From Clostridium sp. BJN0001 (GTDB taxonomy: Bacteria > Bacillota > Clostridia > Clostridiales > Clostridiaceae): DNA of 64,000 nucleotides. The translations under genes were made by a program, and so were the position numbers. This document shows positions 36,914 to 46,248 of the stretch, piece by piece (the first letter of the stretch is position 1; each line of letters opens with the position of its first letter). The notes beneath the pieces were generated by a model. That model worked only from the letters and a program-made list of their open reading frames with translations. It did not search any database and was not told where the DNA came from. The DNA is taken from NCBI RefSeq assembly GCF_022869825.1, contig NZ_CP094971.1, positions 1,241,501 through 1,305,500 on the forward strand, written 5' to 3'.

Positions 36914-38104
36914 ATGAAAATAAAAAAAGTTTTTATACGAATTTTGTCTTTTATATTGGTAACAAGTTCTTTATTTATGTTAATTCCCCAGGGAGTAAGC
37001 GCTGAAAAGACAGAAAGTAAAGACGAAAAAGGGACAGATATAGAGGCAAAGTCAGCTCTTTTAATTGAGCCTGTTACTGGAAAAATATTATATGAGAAAA
37101 ACATAAATGAAAAATTTGCACCTGCATCAGTTACTAAAGTTATGACAATGCTTCTTACTATGGAAGCTGTTGATAGCGGAAAGATAAGCCTTACTGATAA
37201 AGTTACATGCAGTGAAAATGCAAAGAAGATGGGCGGAAGTACAATGCTTCTTGAAACTGGTGAAATAAGAACAGTTGAAGAACTTTTAAAAGGTGTTGCA
37301 ATAGCCTCTGGAAATGATGCTGCAGTAGCACTTGCAGAGTATCTTGCTGGAAATGAAAGTGATTTTGTTGATCTTATGAATAAAAGGGCTCAAGAACTAA
37401 AAATGACAAATACAACATTTAAAAACTGCAATGGTCTTCCTTGTGAAGGGCATCTTTCAACTGCAAATGATATAGCAATAATGTCAAAAGAGCTTCTAAA
37501 ACATACTAAAGTTCTTAAATATACAGGAACATATATGGAGACAATATCAGAAGGAAGAAAATCTCCAATAGAACTTGTAAATCATAATAAGTTAGTCAGA
37601 TTTTTTGATGGATGTGATGGATTAAAAACAGGATTTACAAATGAAGCAAAATATTGTATATCAGCAACAGCTGTTAGAAATGGTGTGAGAATGCTTACTG
37701 TAATTATGGGAGCACCTACATATAAAATAAGAAATAGAGATGCATCTATACTTTTAAATTTTGGATTTTCAAAATTTGAAGGTAAAAAAATATTCTCAAA
37801 AGATGAAGAAGTTCAGACTGTTTATTTAAATAGACAGACTGATAGATTCTTTATTGCAAAGTGTAAAGATGATTTAATTGCAATTATTCCTAAGGGTAGT
37901 GGAAAAAATATTGAGAAAAAAGTTGTACTAAAAGAAGAAAAAGACCAGTACGAATCTGGAGAAATAGTAGGAACTGTCGAAGCATACTTAGGGGATCAGA
38001 AAGTAGGAGAAGTTGAAATCTATGCTGATAGAACTGTAGAGAAAGGTGGAATATTAGATTATATTAAATATAATATAAAAAATATTTTCAAAAAAGGAGT
38101 TTAA
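36914..38104 (+). CDS. dacF: D-alanyl-D-alanine carboxypeptidase (DacF type)
   Basis: 396 residues from ATG 36914 (GGAAGGAGGAG; the earlier ATG 36896 lies before it). Signal peptide about 1-30 (ending VSA). Penicillin-binding domain S11: SVTK near residue 70, SGND near 132, KTGFT near 239. C-terminal PBP5-like domain and an amphipathic tail for membrane association. Removes terminal D-Ala from peptidoglycan stems; dacF homologues act in the forespore. Confidence 0.92.
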   Translation: MKIKKVFIRILSFILVTSSLFMLIPQGVSAEKTESKDEKGTDIEAKSALLIEPVTGKILYEKNINEKFAPASVTKVMTMLLTMEAVDSGKISLTDKVTCSENAKKMGGSTMLLETGEIRTVEELLKGVAIASGNDAAVALAEYLAGNESDFVDLMNKRAQELKMTNTTFKNCNGLPCEGHLSTANDIAIMSKELLKHTKVLKYTGTYMETISEGRKSPIELVNHNKLVRFFDGCDGLKTGFTNEAKYCISATAVRNGVRMLTVIMGAPTYKIRNRDASILLNFGFSKFEGKKIFSKDEEVQTVYLNRQTDRFFIAKCKDDLIAIIPKGSGKNIEKKVVLKEEKDQYESGEIVGTVEAYLGDQKVGEVEIYADRTVEKGGILDYIKYNIKNIFKKGV

Positions 38105-38156
38105 TTTCTTGTATCAAATAATATAAATTGTTATCATATATAATAGATGGATATAG

Positions 38157-38193
38157 ACTGTCTGGTTAATTTATTTAATCAGACAGTTATTTG
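38157..38193 (+). terminator. Intrinsic terminator after dacF
   Basis: ACTGTCTGGTTAA and TTAATCAGACAGT (13 pairs, one G-T) around a short T-rich loop, followed by TATTTG. It ends 20 bases before the scpA start. Confidence 0.8.
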
Positions 38194-38213
38194 ATAGAAG
38201 AGGTATGATTATA

Positions 38214-38966
38214 ATGGAATTGCCTAAAATTAAAATAGAAAATTTTGAAGGACCGTTTGATTTATTGTTGCATCTTATAAAAAAAAATAAAATGAGTATT
38301 TATAATATAAAAATCTATGAAATAACAAATCAATATCTTGATTATTTAAATCAGATGAAAGAAATGAATCTTGATATTACATCTGAATTTATAGTAATAG
38401 CTGCAACACTTATCGAAATAAAATCTAAGTATCTTCTTCCCAAAATAAAAAAAGAAGATGACGACGAGGATGAGGAGGATGTAGAGAAAGCATTACTTGA
38501 AAAGCTCGCACTATATAAAAAAATAAAGAATATATCTGTTTTCTTTAAAAATAGATATTCATCTTGTGGTGATATTTATACTAAAAAGCCTGAAATAATA
38601 GAACCTTCAAAAAAGACTGAAGATAATTCAGATATTTTAAAAGGACTTAATTTTTTAGATTTATATAATATTTATAATAATCTTTTAGAGATTTATATTA
38701 ATAGACAAAATAAGAATAGTATAATTTCTAAAAAAATATATATGGACAAGTATAAGATTGGAGACGAAATTAATTACATAAAAGAAAAGATATCTACAGG
38801 GAAAATATATGATTTTAGACAATTAATAGATAAGAGTGAATGTAAAATGGAGACTATAGTTATATTTTTAGCATTTCTTCAACTTATAAAGGATAAAATG
38901 ATTAAAGTTTATCAGCGGGAGAGTTTTGGAGACATATTAATAGAAAGGAGAAACATTAATGAGTAA
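38214..38966 (+). CDS. scpA: Segregation and condensation protein A
   Basis: 250 residues. Kleisin with the N-terminal IKIENFEGPFDLLLHLI motif and a winged-helix C-terminus. Bridges SMC heads together with ScpB. ATG 38214 is ten bases after AGAAGAGG; ATG 38205 would be too close. A run of Asp/Glu sits near residues 82-90. Overlaps scpB by eight bases. Confidence 0.94.
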   Translation: MELPKIKIENFEGPFDLLLHLIKKNKMSIYNIKIYEITNQYLDYLNQMKEMNLDITSEFIVIAATLIEIKSKYLLPKIKKEDDDEDEEDVEKALLEKLALYKKIKNISVFFKNRYSSCGDIYTKKPEIIEPSKKTEDNSDILKGLNFLDLYNIYNNLLEIYINRQNKNSIISKKIYMDKYKIGDEINYIKEKISTGKIYDFRQLIDKSECKMETIVIFLAFLQLIKDKMIKVYQRESFGDILIERRNINE

Positions 38967-39546
38967 AAAAGGTATTCAAATATCTATAATTGAAAAGAAT
39001 AAAAAAAGTAAAATAAAATCTGAAATAGAATCTATATTATTTGTAAGCGGTGAACCTTTAGGACTTAATGAATTAGCTAGATATTTAGAAGAAAAGTCAG
39101 ATACTGTAGAAGAAATAATTCATGAAATGGAAGATGATTATAATGATACAAGCCGTGGCATAAAAATAATATTTATTAAAGGTAAAATACAGCTTGTAAC
39201 CAAGCCTCAGAATTCAAGTTTAATAGAAAAATTGCTTAAAAAGAATAAAAGACAATCTTTATCTCAAGCATCAATAGAAAGTCTTGCAATTATTGCATAT
39301 AAGCAGCCAATTACACGAATTGATATAGATGAGATAAGAGGAGTAAAATCTGAGAGTGCTATATCAAAACTTATTGAAAAAGATCTTATAAAAGAAGTAG
39401 GTAGGCTTGATGTTCCAGGAAGACCGATACTTTATGGAACAACTGAAGAATTTTTAAGACAGTTTGAACTTAAAAACTTAAAAGATCTTCCACTTTTAGA
39501 TTCATATGATAGTGAGAATGAAAAAGATTCAGAACTAAATAATTAG
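38959..39546 (+). CDS. scpB: Segregation and condensation protein B
   Basis: 195 residues, two winged-helix domains: IESILFVSGEPLGLNELA near residue 22 and SIESLAIIAYKQPITRIDIDEIRGV near 110. Partner of ScpA in the SMC complex. Its stop codon lies in the loop of the terminator at 39521. Confidence 0.95.
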   Translation: MSKKGIQISIIEKNKKSKIKSEIESILFVSGEPLGLNELARYLEEKSDTVEEIIHEMEDDYNDTSRGIKIIFIKGKIQLVTKPQNSSLIEKLLKKNKRQSLSQASIESLAIIAYKQPITRIDIDEIRGVKSESAISKLIEKDLIKEVGRLDVPGRPILYGTTEEFLRQFELKNLKDLPLLDSYDSENEKDSELNN

Positions 39547-39563
39547 TGCTGAATCTTTTTTTT
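39521..39563. terminator. Terminator spanning the end of scpB
   Basis: AAAAAGATTCAG (39521-39532) pairs with CTGAATCTTTTT (39549-39560), with the scpB stop (39544-39546) in the loop. A runs on one side and T runs on the other mean it may also end the minus-strand gerW transcript. Confidence 0.75.
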
Positions 39564-40017
39564 AAAATGTATCTGTTGTAAATGTATTGTTTTCTGTATT
39601 ATTGTTTTCCTCATTCTTATCAGTGTTTTTCTTTAAATCACATATGAAATTTTTTACTGTATCAAGAATTTGAGGAATTGAATCTATTATTTTATCTGCA
39701 GAAGAGTTATCATCAAGTTTTAAAAGACGTATAGTATTATTTTTAATAACTAAAAATGCTACAGGTTTTACACTTACACCTGCGCCTGAACCTCCTCCAA
39801 AAGGAAATGATGAATTAGAAATAGGCTGTGCATCTGCAGAAAATTCACTTCCGCCTGATACGAATCCAAAACTCATTTTTGAGATAGGAATTATTGTTGA
39901 ACCATCTTTTGTTTCAACACTATCACCTACAACTGTATCTGCATCTACCATTTTGTATAAGTTTTCCATAGTGTTTTTCATTAAATTTTCTACTGGTTGT
40001 TCATGTTCATTTGACAT
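39562..40017 (-). CDS. GerW family sporulation protein (YtfJ)
   Basis: 151 residues. Contains the YtfJ/GerW core with SGGSEF, FGGGSGAGVSVKPVAFLVI and the LENVYKM-like N-terminal helix. Required for germination-related spore properties in Bacillus. AAGGGAT precedes ATG 40017. It directly follows the DUF2953 gene, the same pair as ytfI-ytfJ in Bacillus. Confidence 0.9.
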   Translation of the reverse strand: MSNEHEQPVENLMKNTMENLYKMVDADTVVGDSVETKDGSTIIPISKMSFGFVSGGSEFSADAQPISNSSFPFGGGSGAGVSVKPVAFLVIKNNTIRLLKLDDNSSADKIIDSIPQILDTVKNFICDLKKNTDKNEENNNTENNTFTTDTF

Positions 40018-40026
40018 TTTTATCCC

Positions 40027-40548
40027 TTACGGGTTCACCTCTCTTAATCTTATTTTAATTCTAAAAGTAATAAGAATTATAATAATAATTTGTGCTAAAG
40101 ATATAAGTAATATACCTTTTATTTTGCATGAAAAATATAAATTATCATTATATACAGGATCTATCTTGCAAGAATTATATTTTATTTTATAAATTAGAGA
40201 CATAAAATAATTTATATAACTAAAAATAATATTAAATATACTATAAAAAACGGCTGTTCTTGCTGCATCTATTAAACAATATTTAAATCTAAAATCTATA
40301 AAAACTTTTGGTTTATAATGGAAATTATTTAATTTATTAATTATATTATGAAGTTTTTTTATAGTTATTTTATTTTTTAATTTATTCAAATGTTTTATAT
40401 GATAATATTGTGTCAAATTATCAAGTTTTATTGAAAAAACTTTAAATATGCTAAAATCTAATGAATTATTTACTATATTAAGCTGAAATCTTATTGGAAG
40501 AGGAATAAATAATATAAAAATTATTATAATAAAAATTATTAAAATCAT
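40027..40548 (-). CDS. DUF2953 membrane protein (YtfI-like)
   Basis: 173 residues with an N-terminal membrane helix (about 2-18), a short soluble middle and a C-terminal hydrophobic segment (about 148-163). The LPIRFQLNI start and DAARTAVFYSIFN pieces match the DUF2953 pattern. Function unknown, but pairing with gerW is conserved in spore formers and suggests a sporulation role. Nine bases separate the two genes. Confidence 0.75.
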   Translation of the reverse strand: MILIIFIIIIFILFIPLPIRFQLNIVNNSLDFSIFKVFSIKLDNLTQYYHIKHLNKLKNKITIKKLHNIINKLNNFHYKPKVFIDFRFKYCLIDAARTAVFYSIFNIIFSYINYFMSLIYKIKYNSCKIDPVYNDNLYFSCKIKGILLISLAQIIIIILITFRIKIRLREVNP

Positions 40549-40691
40549 AAAAAAATCTCCTCTAAAATAACCACTTATCTAAGTATTTCCTTTAAATGAA
40601 AAAAGTATACATAATAAAAGTGAAAAAAAATGTTTAAAAAGTTTGTAATAAGAGAAACTAGATATAATAGTAAATTTAGAAGGTGATAATA

Positions 40692-41543
40692 ATGAGAAAA
40701 ATAATAAAATCAATTTCTCTAATTATAATAGGTATTTTAATATTTGAATTAAATTCAACTACTGTTTTTGCAAAAGCAAGTGGCAAAACATTTAGAGTTA
40801 ATGCAAGATGTGCTATAGCTATGGATAAAGATACACATAAAATTCTTTATCAGCAGAATGCACATGAAATTGTACCAATGGCAAGTACAACTAAAATTCT
40901 TACATCGCTTATTGCAATTGAGCAGGGCGATCCTAATAAAAAGGTTACTATAAGTAAAAACGCTTCATCAGTAAGAGGTTCTAAAGTAGGGTACAAGGCA
41001 GGAGAAGAAATATCTCTTAAAGAACTTATATTTGGCCTTATGTTTAGATCTGGGAATGATGCTGCTGTTGCTATAGCAGAATCTCTTGGAGGATCTGTAG
41101 AAAATTTTGCAGAGATAATGAATCACTATGCAAGGGGAATAGGAATTCTTGATTCGCATTTTGAAACCCCTCATGGACTTGATAAAAACGAGCACTATTC
41201 GACTGCGTATGATCTTGCAATACTCACATCAAAAGGAATGGATAATAAATTTTTTAGAGAAGTTGTTGGCTCAAAAGAAATAAAAAAAGAAAAATATAAT
41301 TTTACAAGGGATTATTCAAATATAAACAAAATTTTATGGAAGATTCCTGGTGCAAATGGGGTAAAAACAGGTTACACAGGAGGGGCAGGAAAATGTCTTG
41401 TATCAAGTGTAAATAAGGATGGTAAAGATATTATAATAGTAGTTTTAAACTGTCCTGATAGATGGAATGTTACAGAAAAAATATATAAACATGTTTTAGA
41501 AGTATCTGCTTTTGAAAGTCTTAATATTAAAGAATTAATTTAA
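40692..41543 (+). CDS. D-alanyl-D-alanine carboxypeptidase (S11), second copy
   Basis: 283 residues from ATG 40692 (AGAAGGTGAT; GTG 40683 is part of that site). Signal peptide about 1-27. S11 motifs: STTK near residue 64, SGNDAAVAIAE near 125, KTGYTGG near 229. It lacks the PBP5-type C-terminal domain of the 36914 copy, so it is shorter and of DacB/SpoVB-neighbour type. Divergent from the DUF2953-gerW pair, which suggests sporulation use. Confidence 0.88.
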   Translation: MRKIIKSISLIIIGILIFELNSTTVFAKASGKTFRVNARCAIAMDKDTHKILYQQNAHEIVPMASTTKILTSLIAIEQGDPNKKVTISKNASSVRGSKVGYKAGEEISLKELIFGLMFRSGNDAAVAIAESLGGSVENFAEIMNHYARGIGILDSHFETPHGLDKNEHYSTAYDLAILTSKGMDNKFFREVVGSKEIKKEKYNFTRDYSNINKILWKIPGANGVKTGYTGGAGKCLVSSVNKDGKDIIIVVLNCPDRWNVTEKIYKHVLEVSAFESLNIKELI

Positions 41544-41574
41544 AAGGAAATTAAAGATTAATGTAGAATAAAAA

Positions 41575-41610
41575 TATATGCTACTATTATCTCTTTTAGT
41601 AGCATATATA
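41575..41610 (+). repeat. Inverted repeat before the GH13 gene
   Basis: TATATGCTACTA (41575-41586) pairs with TAGTAGCATATA (41597-41608), loop of ten bases, followed by AATAAAAA with no T tract. It may be a weak terminator for the carboxypeptidase gene or an operator for the downstream enzyme. Confidence 0.5.
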
Positions 41611-41638
41611 AATAAAAACATAAGAAGCGAGGTATGAT

Positions 41639-43393
41639 ATGAAATTTGAAGCAGTATACCATAGAACATCGGATAATTTATGTTATCCTTTAAATAATAA
41701 TGAATTAATTGTAAATATAAAGACAGGGTATGATGTAGAGAAGATTTTTATTTATTATGGAGATCCATTTGATACAGGAATATTAGGCTCAAATCAAAAG
41801 TGGACAGGAACTAAGGAAGAAGTTATATATAAAAAAAGATTAAAAGACCAGATATGGTGGACAACCACATTAAAACCAGAGTTTAAAAGATGTAGATATT
41901 TCTTTGAATTAATATCTGCAGGAGAAAAGTGGTATTATTTTGAAAACGGTTTTTTAAGTGAAAAGCAGATAAATCTTTCTGGAAAACTTCTTCAATGTTT
42001 CACATTTCCATGGATGAATTCCGCAGATGTAAATGTAACGCCAAAATGGGTAAATAATACAACATGGTATCAGATTTTCCCAGAAAGATTCTGTAATGGA
42101 GATAAAAGTAATGATCCAGAATGGGTAACACCATGGGGAAAAGAGCCAGTTTTAAATAAAAATTTTTATGGTGGAGACCTTAAAGGAATTATAAATAAAT
42201 TAGATTATCTTGACGATTTAGGAATTACAGGACTTTATCTTACTCCTATATTTGAATCTCCTTCATCACATAAATATGATACTACAGATTATATGAAGAT
42301 AGATCCATGTTTTGGAGATGAAAATGTATTTGGGCAGCTTGTTGAAAAAGCTCATAGAAAAGGTATAAAGATAATGCTTGACGGTGTATTTAATCACTGT
42401 GGAGAGAATTTTAAACCATGGCTTGATGTTTTAGAAAATGGACCAGAATCTATTTATTTTAACTGGTTTATGATAAATAAGTGGCCATTTGAAAAACAAT
42501 CAAGCGATACAAGAGATGGAAAGTATTATTCATTTGCATTTTCTTCAAATATGCCAAAACTTAATACTAATAATGATGAGGTTATAAAATATATACTTGG
42601 TGTATGTAAATATTGGGTAGAGAATTTCAAAATTGATGGATTAAGATTAGATGTTGCAAATGAAATCTCACATAAATTATGTAAGAAATTAAGAGAAGAA
42701 ATGAAATCAATAAATCCTGACTTCTATATACTAGGAGAAATATGGCACGATTCAATTCCATGGCTTAGAGGAGATGAATTTGATGCAGTAATGAATTATC
42801 CTCTAACAAGTAGTATAACAGATTTTTGGATAGATAAAACGTTAGAGAAAGATGATTTTGAGTATACAATTAACAGGTGTTATACAATGTATATGCAGCA
42901 GAATAATGATGTTTTATTTAATCTTCTTGATTCACATGATACAGAAAGAGCAATAACAAGACTTAATGGAAATATAGATGCGTTTATTCAGCAGCTTGCG
43001 ATTCTTTATACAATGCCAGGAAGTCCTTGTATATTTTATGGAACAGAAATAGGCCTTGAAGGTTCCTTTGATCCTGAGTGTAGAAGATGTATGCCATGGA
43101 AAGACATAGAAAGTGGAAAATATGATGACAGGATAAAACTTGTAAAGAAACTTATCCATTTAAGAAGAGAAGAGCCTTTATGTAGAAGTAGAAATTTCCA
43201 TTTTCCTAATATAGTTGAAAATAAACGAGTTCTTGAATATATAAAATTAGATGAATATAAAAATAAATTAGAAGTATTTATTAACTGCTCTGATGAAGAT
43301 GTAAAAATAAATGAATGTTCTAATGTAGTATTTAGTCACTTATTTGAAAATAGTATTCTTAAAAAAGGTGGAGTATTAATTCAAAAACTTTAA
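41639..43393 (+). CDS. GH13 alpha-glucosidase/neopullulanase-type amylase
   Basis: 584 residues, no signal peptide, so cytoplasmic. N-terminal CBM34-like domain (about 1-120), then a GH13 barrel: nucleophile Asp in DGLRLDVAN near residue 336, acid/base Glu in LGEIWHD near 365, third Asp in LLDSHDTERA near 432. Region II-VI spacing is that of neopullulanase/maltogenic amylase/cyclomaltodextrinase. Likely degrades maltodextrins or glycogen-derived oligosaccharides. Single gene with RBS GCGAGG. Confidence 0.9.
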   Translation: MKFEAVYHRTSDNLCYPLNNNELIVNIKTGYDVEKIFIYYGDPFDTGILGSNQKWTGTKEEVIYKKRLKDQIWWTTTLKPEFKRCRYFFELISAGEKWYYFENGFLSEKQINLSGKLLQCFTFPWMNSADVNVTPKWVNNTTWYQIFPERFCNGDKSNDPEWVTPWGKEPVLNKNFYGGDLKGIINKLDYLDDLGITGLYLTPIFESPSSHKYDTTDYMKIDPCFGDENVFGQLVEKAHRKGIKIMLDGVFNHCGENFKPWLDVLENGPESIYFNWFMINKWPFEKQSSDTRDGKYYSFAFSSNMPKLNTNNDEVIKYILGVCKYWVENFKIDGLRLDVANEISHKLCKKLREEMKSINPDFYILGEIWHDSIPWLRGDEFDAVMNYPLTSSITDFWIDKTLEKDDFEYTINRCYTMYMQQNNDVLFNLLDSHDTERAITRLNGNIDAFIQQLAILYTMPGSPCIFYGTEIGLEGSFDPECRRCMPWKDIESGKYDDRIKLVKKLIHLRREEPLCRSRNFHFPNIVENKRVLEYIKLDEYKNKLEVFINCSDEDVKINECSNVVFSHLFENSILKKGGVLIQKL

Positions 43394-43402
43394 AAATAAT
43401 AT

Positions 43403-43438
43403 AAGTCTGGTTTTTATATTTTTATAAAAGCCAGACTT
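43403..43438. terminator. Bidirectional terminator after the GH13 gene
   Basis: AAGTCTGG and CCAGACTT with inner TTTTATA/TATAAAA pairing, between convergent genes. Confidence 0.8.
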
Positions 43439-43457
43439 AATATTATCTTAAGTTATA

Positions 43458-44735
43458 TCAGCATAATTTTTGATTAAAAACATTATCAAGATTAAGTTTC
43501 TTTATTCTTGATCTAATTTCAGAGGTATCTGTTGTATATAATCCAAGGCTTTTCATCCTTTCAAAATAAGCAGCTCCTGCAAAAGTATATCTGTTTTTTC
43601 TGCCTTCTCTATTTTTAGATTTTTGATTAGAATAAGATATAATATCGCCTATAGCGATAGATGTTGGAAGTATAAGAAGCGGAATTCCAAGAGCAAGTCG
43701 TACTGCATTATATCCTGCAAGTGTTCCTGTACATATTGCTTCAGTATGTCCAACGAAGAGACCAGATTTTTCACCAGCGCAAAAAAGATTATCAACGCCC
43801 ATTACTTTTAAATCATCAGTTCGTGGAGCGACAGATAAATATCTTATTGAATTTCCTTTACTTCCTGCATAAGGGTCTACATATTTTGCAGATTCCATTC
43901 CTTTAATTTTTCTTAATTTCTCTAAAGGGTAATAAGTAGTCATTAATTTAGCATGTCCTGTATCAAGAAGTACAATATTTTCTGCAAATTCTTTAAGTGC
44001 ATATTGCTGACATACTTTAGTATCTAGTTTTTTATAATTTATATCTTCTTTAGGAACTTTTAAAACAACTACGCCGTCTTTATCTAGTTTTTCTCTTATT
44101 TCATCAGAAAGACTTTCTTTTGCAAGCTTACATGAACCAGAAAAAGCACCTAAAGTATCATCTTCACGTTCACCTTGAATATCTGAGACACCACATTTAG
44201 CACTTATACTTATTCTTGGACCAAATGCAGGACATCTTAGTATACACATAGAACAGCCGTTTCCATATCTTAAGCAATTTCCCATAGGACCAGTAGTTCC
44301 AGTAGTTTCTATAAATACATCACCAGGTATATATTCATCATTAGCTAAATATACGCCTTTTATTTTACCATTTGAAAATTCTACATCATTAACACGGCTT
44401 TCTAGTAAAAGCTTTATGCCTTTTGATAAAAGATATCTTCTTACGGCACCTTCAATTTTATTTACATCATATAATGATGCATGCTTGTGTCCTGGGAAAT
44501 CTATATTTTTATGTCTTGCATTATCATCTGTTATCTGAATTAAATCTCCTCCGCCAAGTTCAATTAATTCTTCAGCTGCAGTATATCTACCATTATTTCT
44601 CATTATTCCACCAACATTTCCAAGTCCAAGCAGAAGATCTGTTTTTTCGATTATGGTTACATCAGCACCAGCTTTTCTACTTTCAAGTCCTGCAGCAACT
44701 CCAGACCAGCCGCCTCCTATGACAACTATTTTCAT
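43458..44735 (-). CDS. FAD-dependent oxidoreductase, GidA/HdrA-like, function unknown
   Basis: 425 residues. N-terminal Rossmann GGGWSGVAAGLE (FAD), a GG doublet region LLLGLGNVGG, and a C-terminal CAGEKSGLFVGHTEAICTGTLAGYNAVR FAD motif like TrmFO/GidA. A cysteine group CLRYGNGCSMCILRCP near residue 154-168 could hold an Fe-S cluster or redox disulfide. Stop-start overlap of four bases with the flavin/Fe-S partner upstream implies a two-subunit enzyme. I cannot name the reaction; it is not a known tRNA modifier by these cysteines. Confidence 0.65.
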   Translation of the reverse strand: MKIVVIGGGWSGVAAGLESRKAGADVTIIEKTDLLLGLGNVGGIMRNNGRYTAAEELIELGGGDLIQITDDNARHKNIDFPGHKHASLYDVNKIEGAVRRYLLSKGIKLLLESRVNDVEFSNGKIKGVYLANDEYIPGDVFIETTGTTGPMGNCLRYGNGCSMCILRCPAFGPRISISAKCGVSDIQGEREDDTLGAFSGSCKLAKESLSDEIREKLDKDGVVVLKVPKEDINYKKLDTKVCQQYALKEFAENIVLLDTGHAKLMTTYYPLEKLRKIKGMESAKYVDPYAGSKGNSIRYLSVAPRTDDLKVMGVDNLFCAGEKSGLFVGHTEAICTGTLAGYNAVRLALGIPLLILPTSIAIGDIISYSNQKSKNREGRKNRYTFAGAAYFERMKSLGLYTTDTSEIRSRIKKLNLDNVFNQKLC

Positions 44736-45724
44736 ATTAATCTTCTCCCTTCAAAAATATCTCTTACATCTGCCTGTTCTTTGCAATATCTTCTTATTTT
44801 ATGATTCTTATAGCGTACTGTACATGCACCGCATATTCCTTCACCACAGCACATTTTAAAATTATTAAGACATGAAAGTTTTATATCTTTTCTATCTATA
44901 GAATCTAAATAATTTATTACGCTGTATGTCAGTATATCAGCACCAGCTATGTGTATATGAGTTATACCACTGTCTATGCTTTTTTCTATAAGAGCTTTTG
45001 CAATTTCTGTAAGATTACCTTTTTTAAGAAGGGAATTATATGAGATTTTCAAATTATTATTTTTAAAGAAATCATCATCTAATATTTCATTAAAAGGACT
45101 TTTATCTATGCATATAGAAACAGAACAGCTATTTGATATAAGTCTTTCTATGACTGGAATAGACGGTGCATATCCGATTCCTTTTGCAAGAATTAAAGAT
45201 TTTTCACTTTTAGATTTTAAAATATTATTAATTCCAAAAACGCCATTAAAATATGGACCTCTTAAAAGAATGTTATCACCTGTTTTATAATTTAAAAGTT
45301 TTTTTGTCTTTATTCCTTTTATTTCTATAACAACCATTATAATATCATTATCAATGTCTGTTTTAGATATTGAGATAGGAATATCAAAATATTGATTTTC
45401 ATCAGTTCTTAAAAAGATATATGTTCCAGGTCGTTTAAGATCAATTGCAAGTTTATGAGGAATTTCTATTTTGAACATAATTAGATTATCATCTGAATTT
45501 TTCATATCACAAATTTTACAGGAATAGATTTTTCGCCCTGGTTTTGCTTTATACCCATTGTTGTAAAATTCTTGAAAAACACAGACGCCTTTCCAATTTA
45601 AACAGTCACAGAAATTTTTTCCTTGACACTGAGAACATATTATACATTCATTAGTTTCAGCAAGTTTACATGGACAGAATTCTGTACCACAGTCTATACA
45701 ATCAATAACATGCTTTGTCATCAT
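44732..45724 (-). CDS. Dihydroorotate-dehydrogenase-electron-transfer (PyrK)-like Fe-S flavoprotein
   Basis: 330 residues. A Cys-rich N-terminus (about ten Cys in the first 50 residues: CIDCGTEFCPC, CIICSQCQ, CDCLNW), a ferredoxin-NADP-reductase-like FAD/NAD domain (about 70-275; PGTYIFLR, LLRGPYFNGVFG, LAKGIGYAP) and a C-terminal CCGEGICGACT...C 2Fe-2S site near 292-312. It is longer than PyrK and its N-terminus is different. Probably passes electrons from NAD(P)H to the FAD partner encoded next. No pyrD lies nearby. Confidence 0.7.
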   Translation of the reverse strand: MMTKHVIDCIDCGTEFCPCKLAETNECIICSQCQGKNFCDCLNWKGVCVFQEFYNNGYKAKPGRKIYSCKICDMKNSDDNLIMFKIEIPHKLAIDLKRPGTYIFLRTDENQYFDIPISISKTDIDNDIIMVVIEIKGIKTKKLLNYKTGDNILLRGPYFNGVFGINNILKSKSEKSLILAKGIGYAPSIPVIERLISNSCSVSICIDKSPFNEILDDDFFKNNNLKISYNSLLKKGNLTEIAKALIEKSIDSGITHIHIAGADILTYSVINYLDSIDRKDIKLSCLNNFKMCCGEGICGACTVRYKNHKIRRYCKEQADVRDIFEGRRLI

Positions 45725-45931
45725 TACTCCTAAAAGTATTATTCCACTTTTTATAATATTAAAAAATAATATAAAAAATACCTAATATTTAGTTTTAGTA
45801 TGTTTTTTGTGTTTAAAACAATGTAAAACAACACATATTAGATAATAATTAAGAATTTTCATTTTGTACATTTGTTTGATTATAGTACATTAAAAAAAAT
45901 ATGCTATAATAATAAAAAAGGGGGACATATG

Positions 45932-46204
45932 ATGAAACGATATTTTGTTATTGTATATGGACGAGTTCAGGGAGTAGGTTTTAGATTCTTCTGTCAGTCC
46001 CATGCAAAACTTATGGATATAACAGGCTATGCTAAAAATTTAGATGATGGCAGTGTTGAACTTCAAATTCAAGGAAAAGAAAATAGCCTTTTAAAATTTT
46101 TAAATATAATAAAAAAAGGAAATAGATTTATAAGAGTAGAAGATATGTCTGTTGATGAAATAGATGTAATTGATGAATATAATTTTAAGAGTCTAGGATA
46201 TTAG
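45932..46204 (+). CDS. Acylphosphatase
   Basis: 90 residues with VYGRVQGVGFRFFCQ (catalytic Arg in GVGFR) and the conserved Asn in GYAKNLDDGSVEL. Hydrolyses acyl phosphates such as carbamoyl or acetyl phosphate. The start is ATG 45932 (or the adjacent ATG 45929), behind AAAGGGGG. TATAAT at 45905 is a likely -10, but I see no good -35. Confidence 0.92.
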   Translation: MKRYFVIVYGRVQGVGFRFFCQSHAKLMDITGYAKNLDDGSVELQIQGKENSLLKFLNIIKKGNRFIRVEDMSVDEIDVIDEYNFKSLGY

Positions 46205-46248
46205 ACTTTCTATTTATTAAAGAACTTTTTGGATGGAGGAAATTTAAA

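Noticed and set aside
43623..44859. Several plus-strand ORFs across the flavoprotein genes
   Set aside because: They are antisense shadows of two clear minus-strand genes, without ribosome binding sites or recognisable protein composition.
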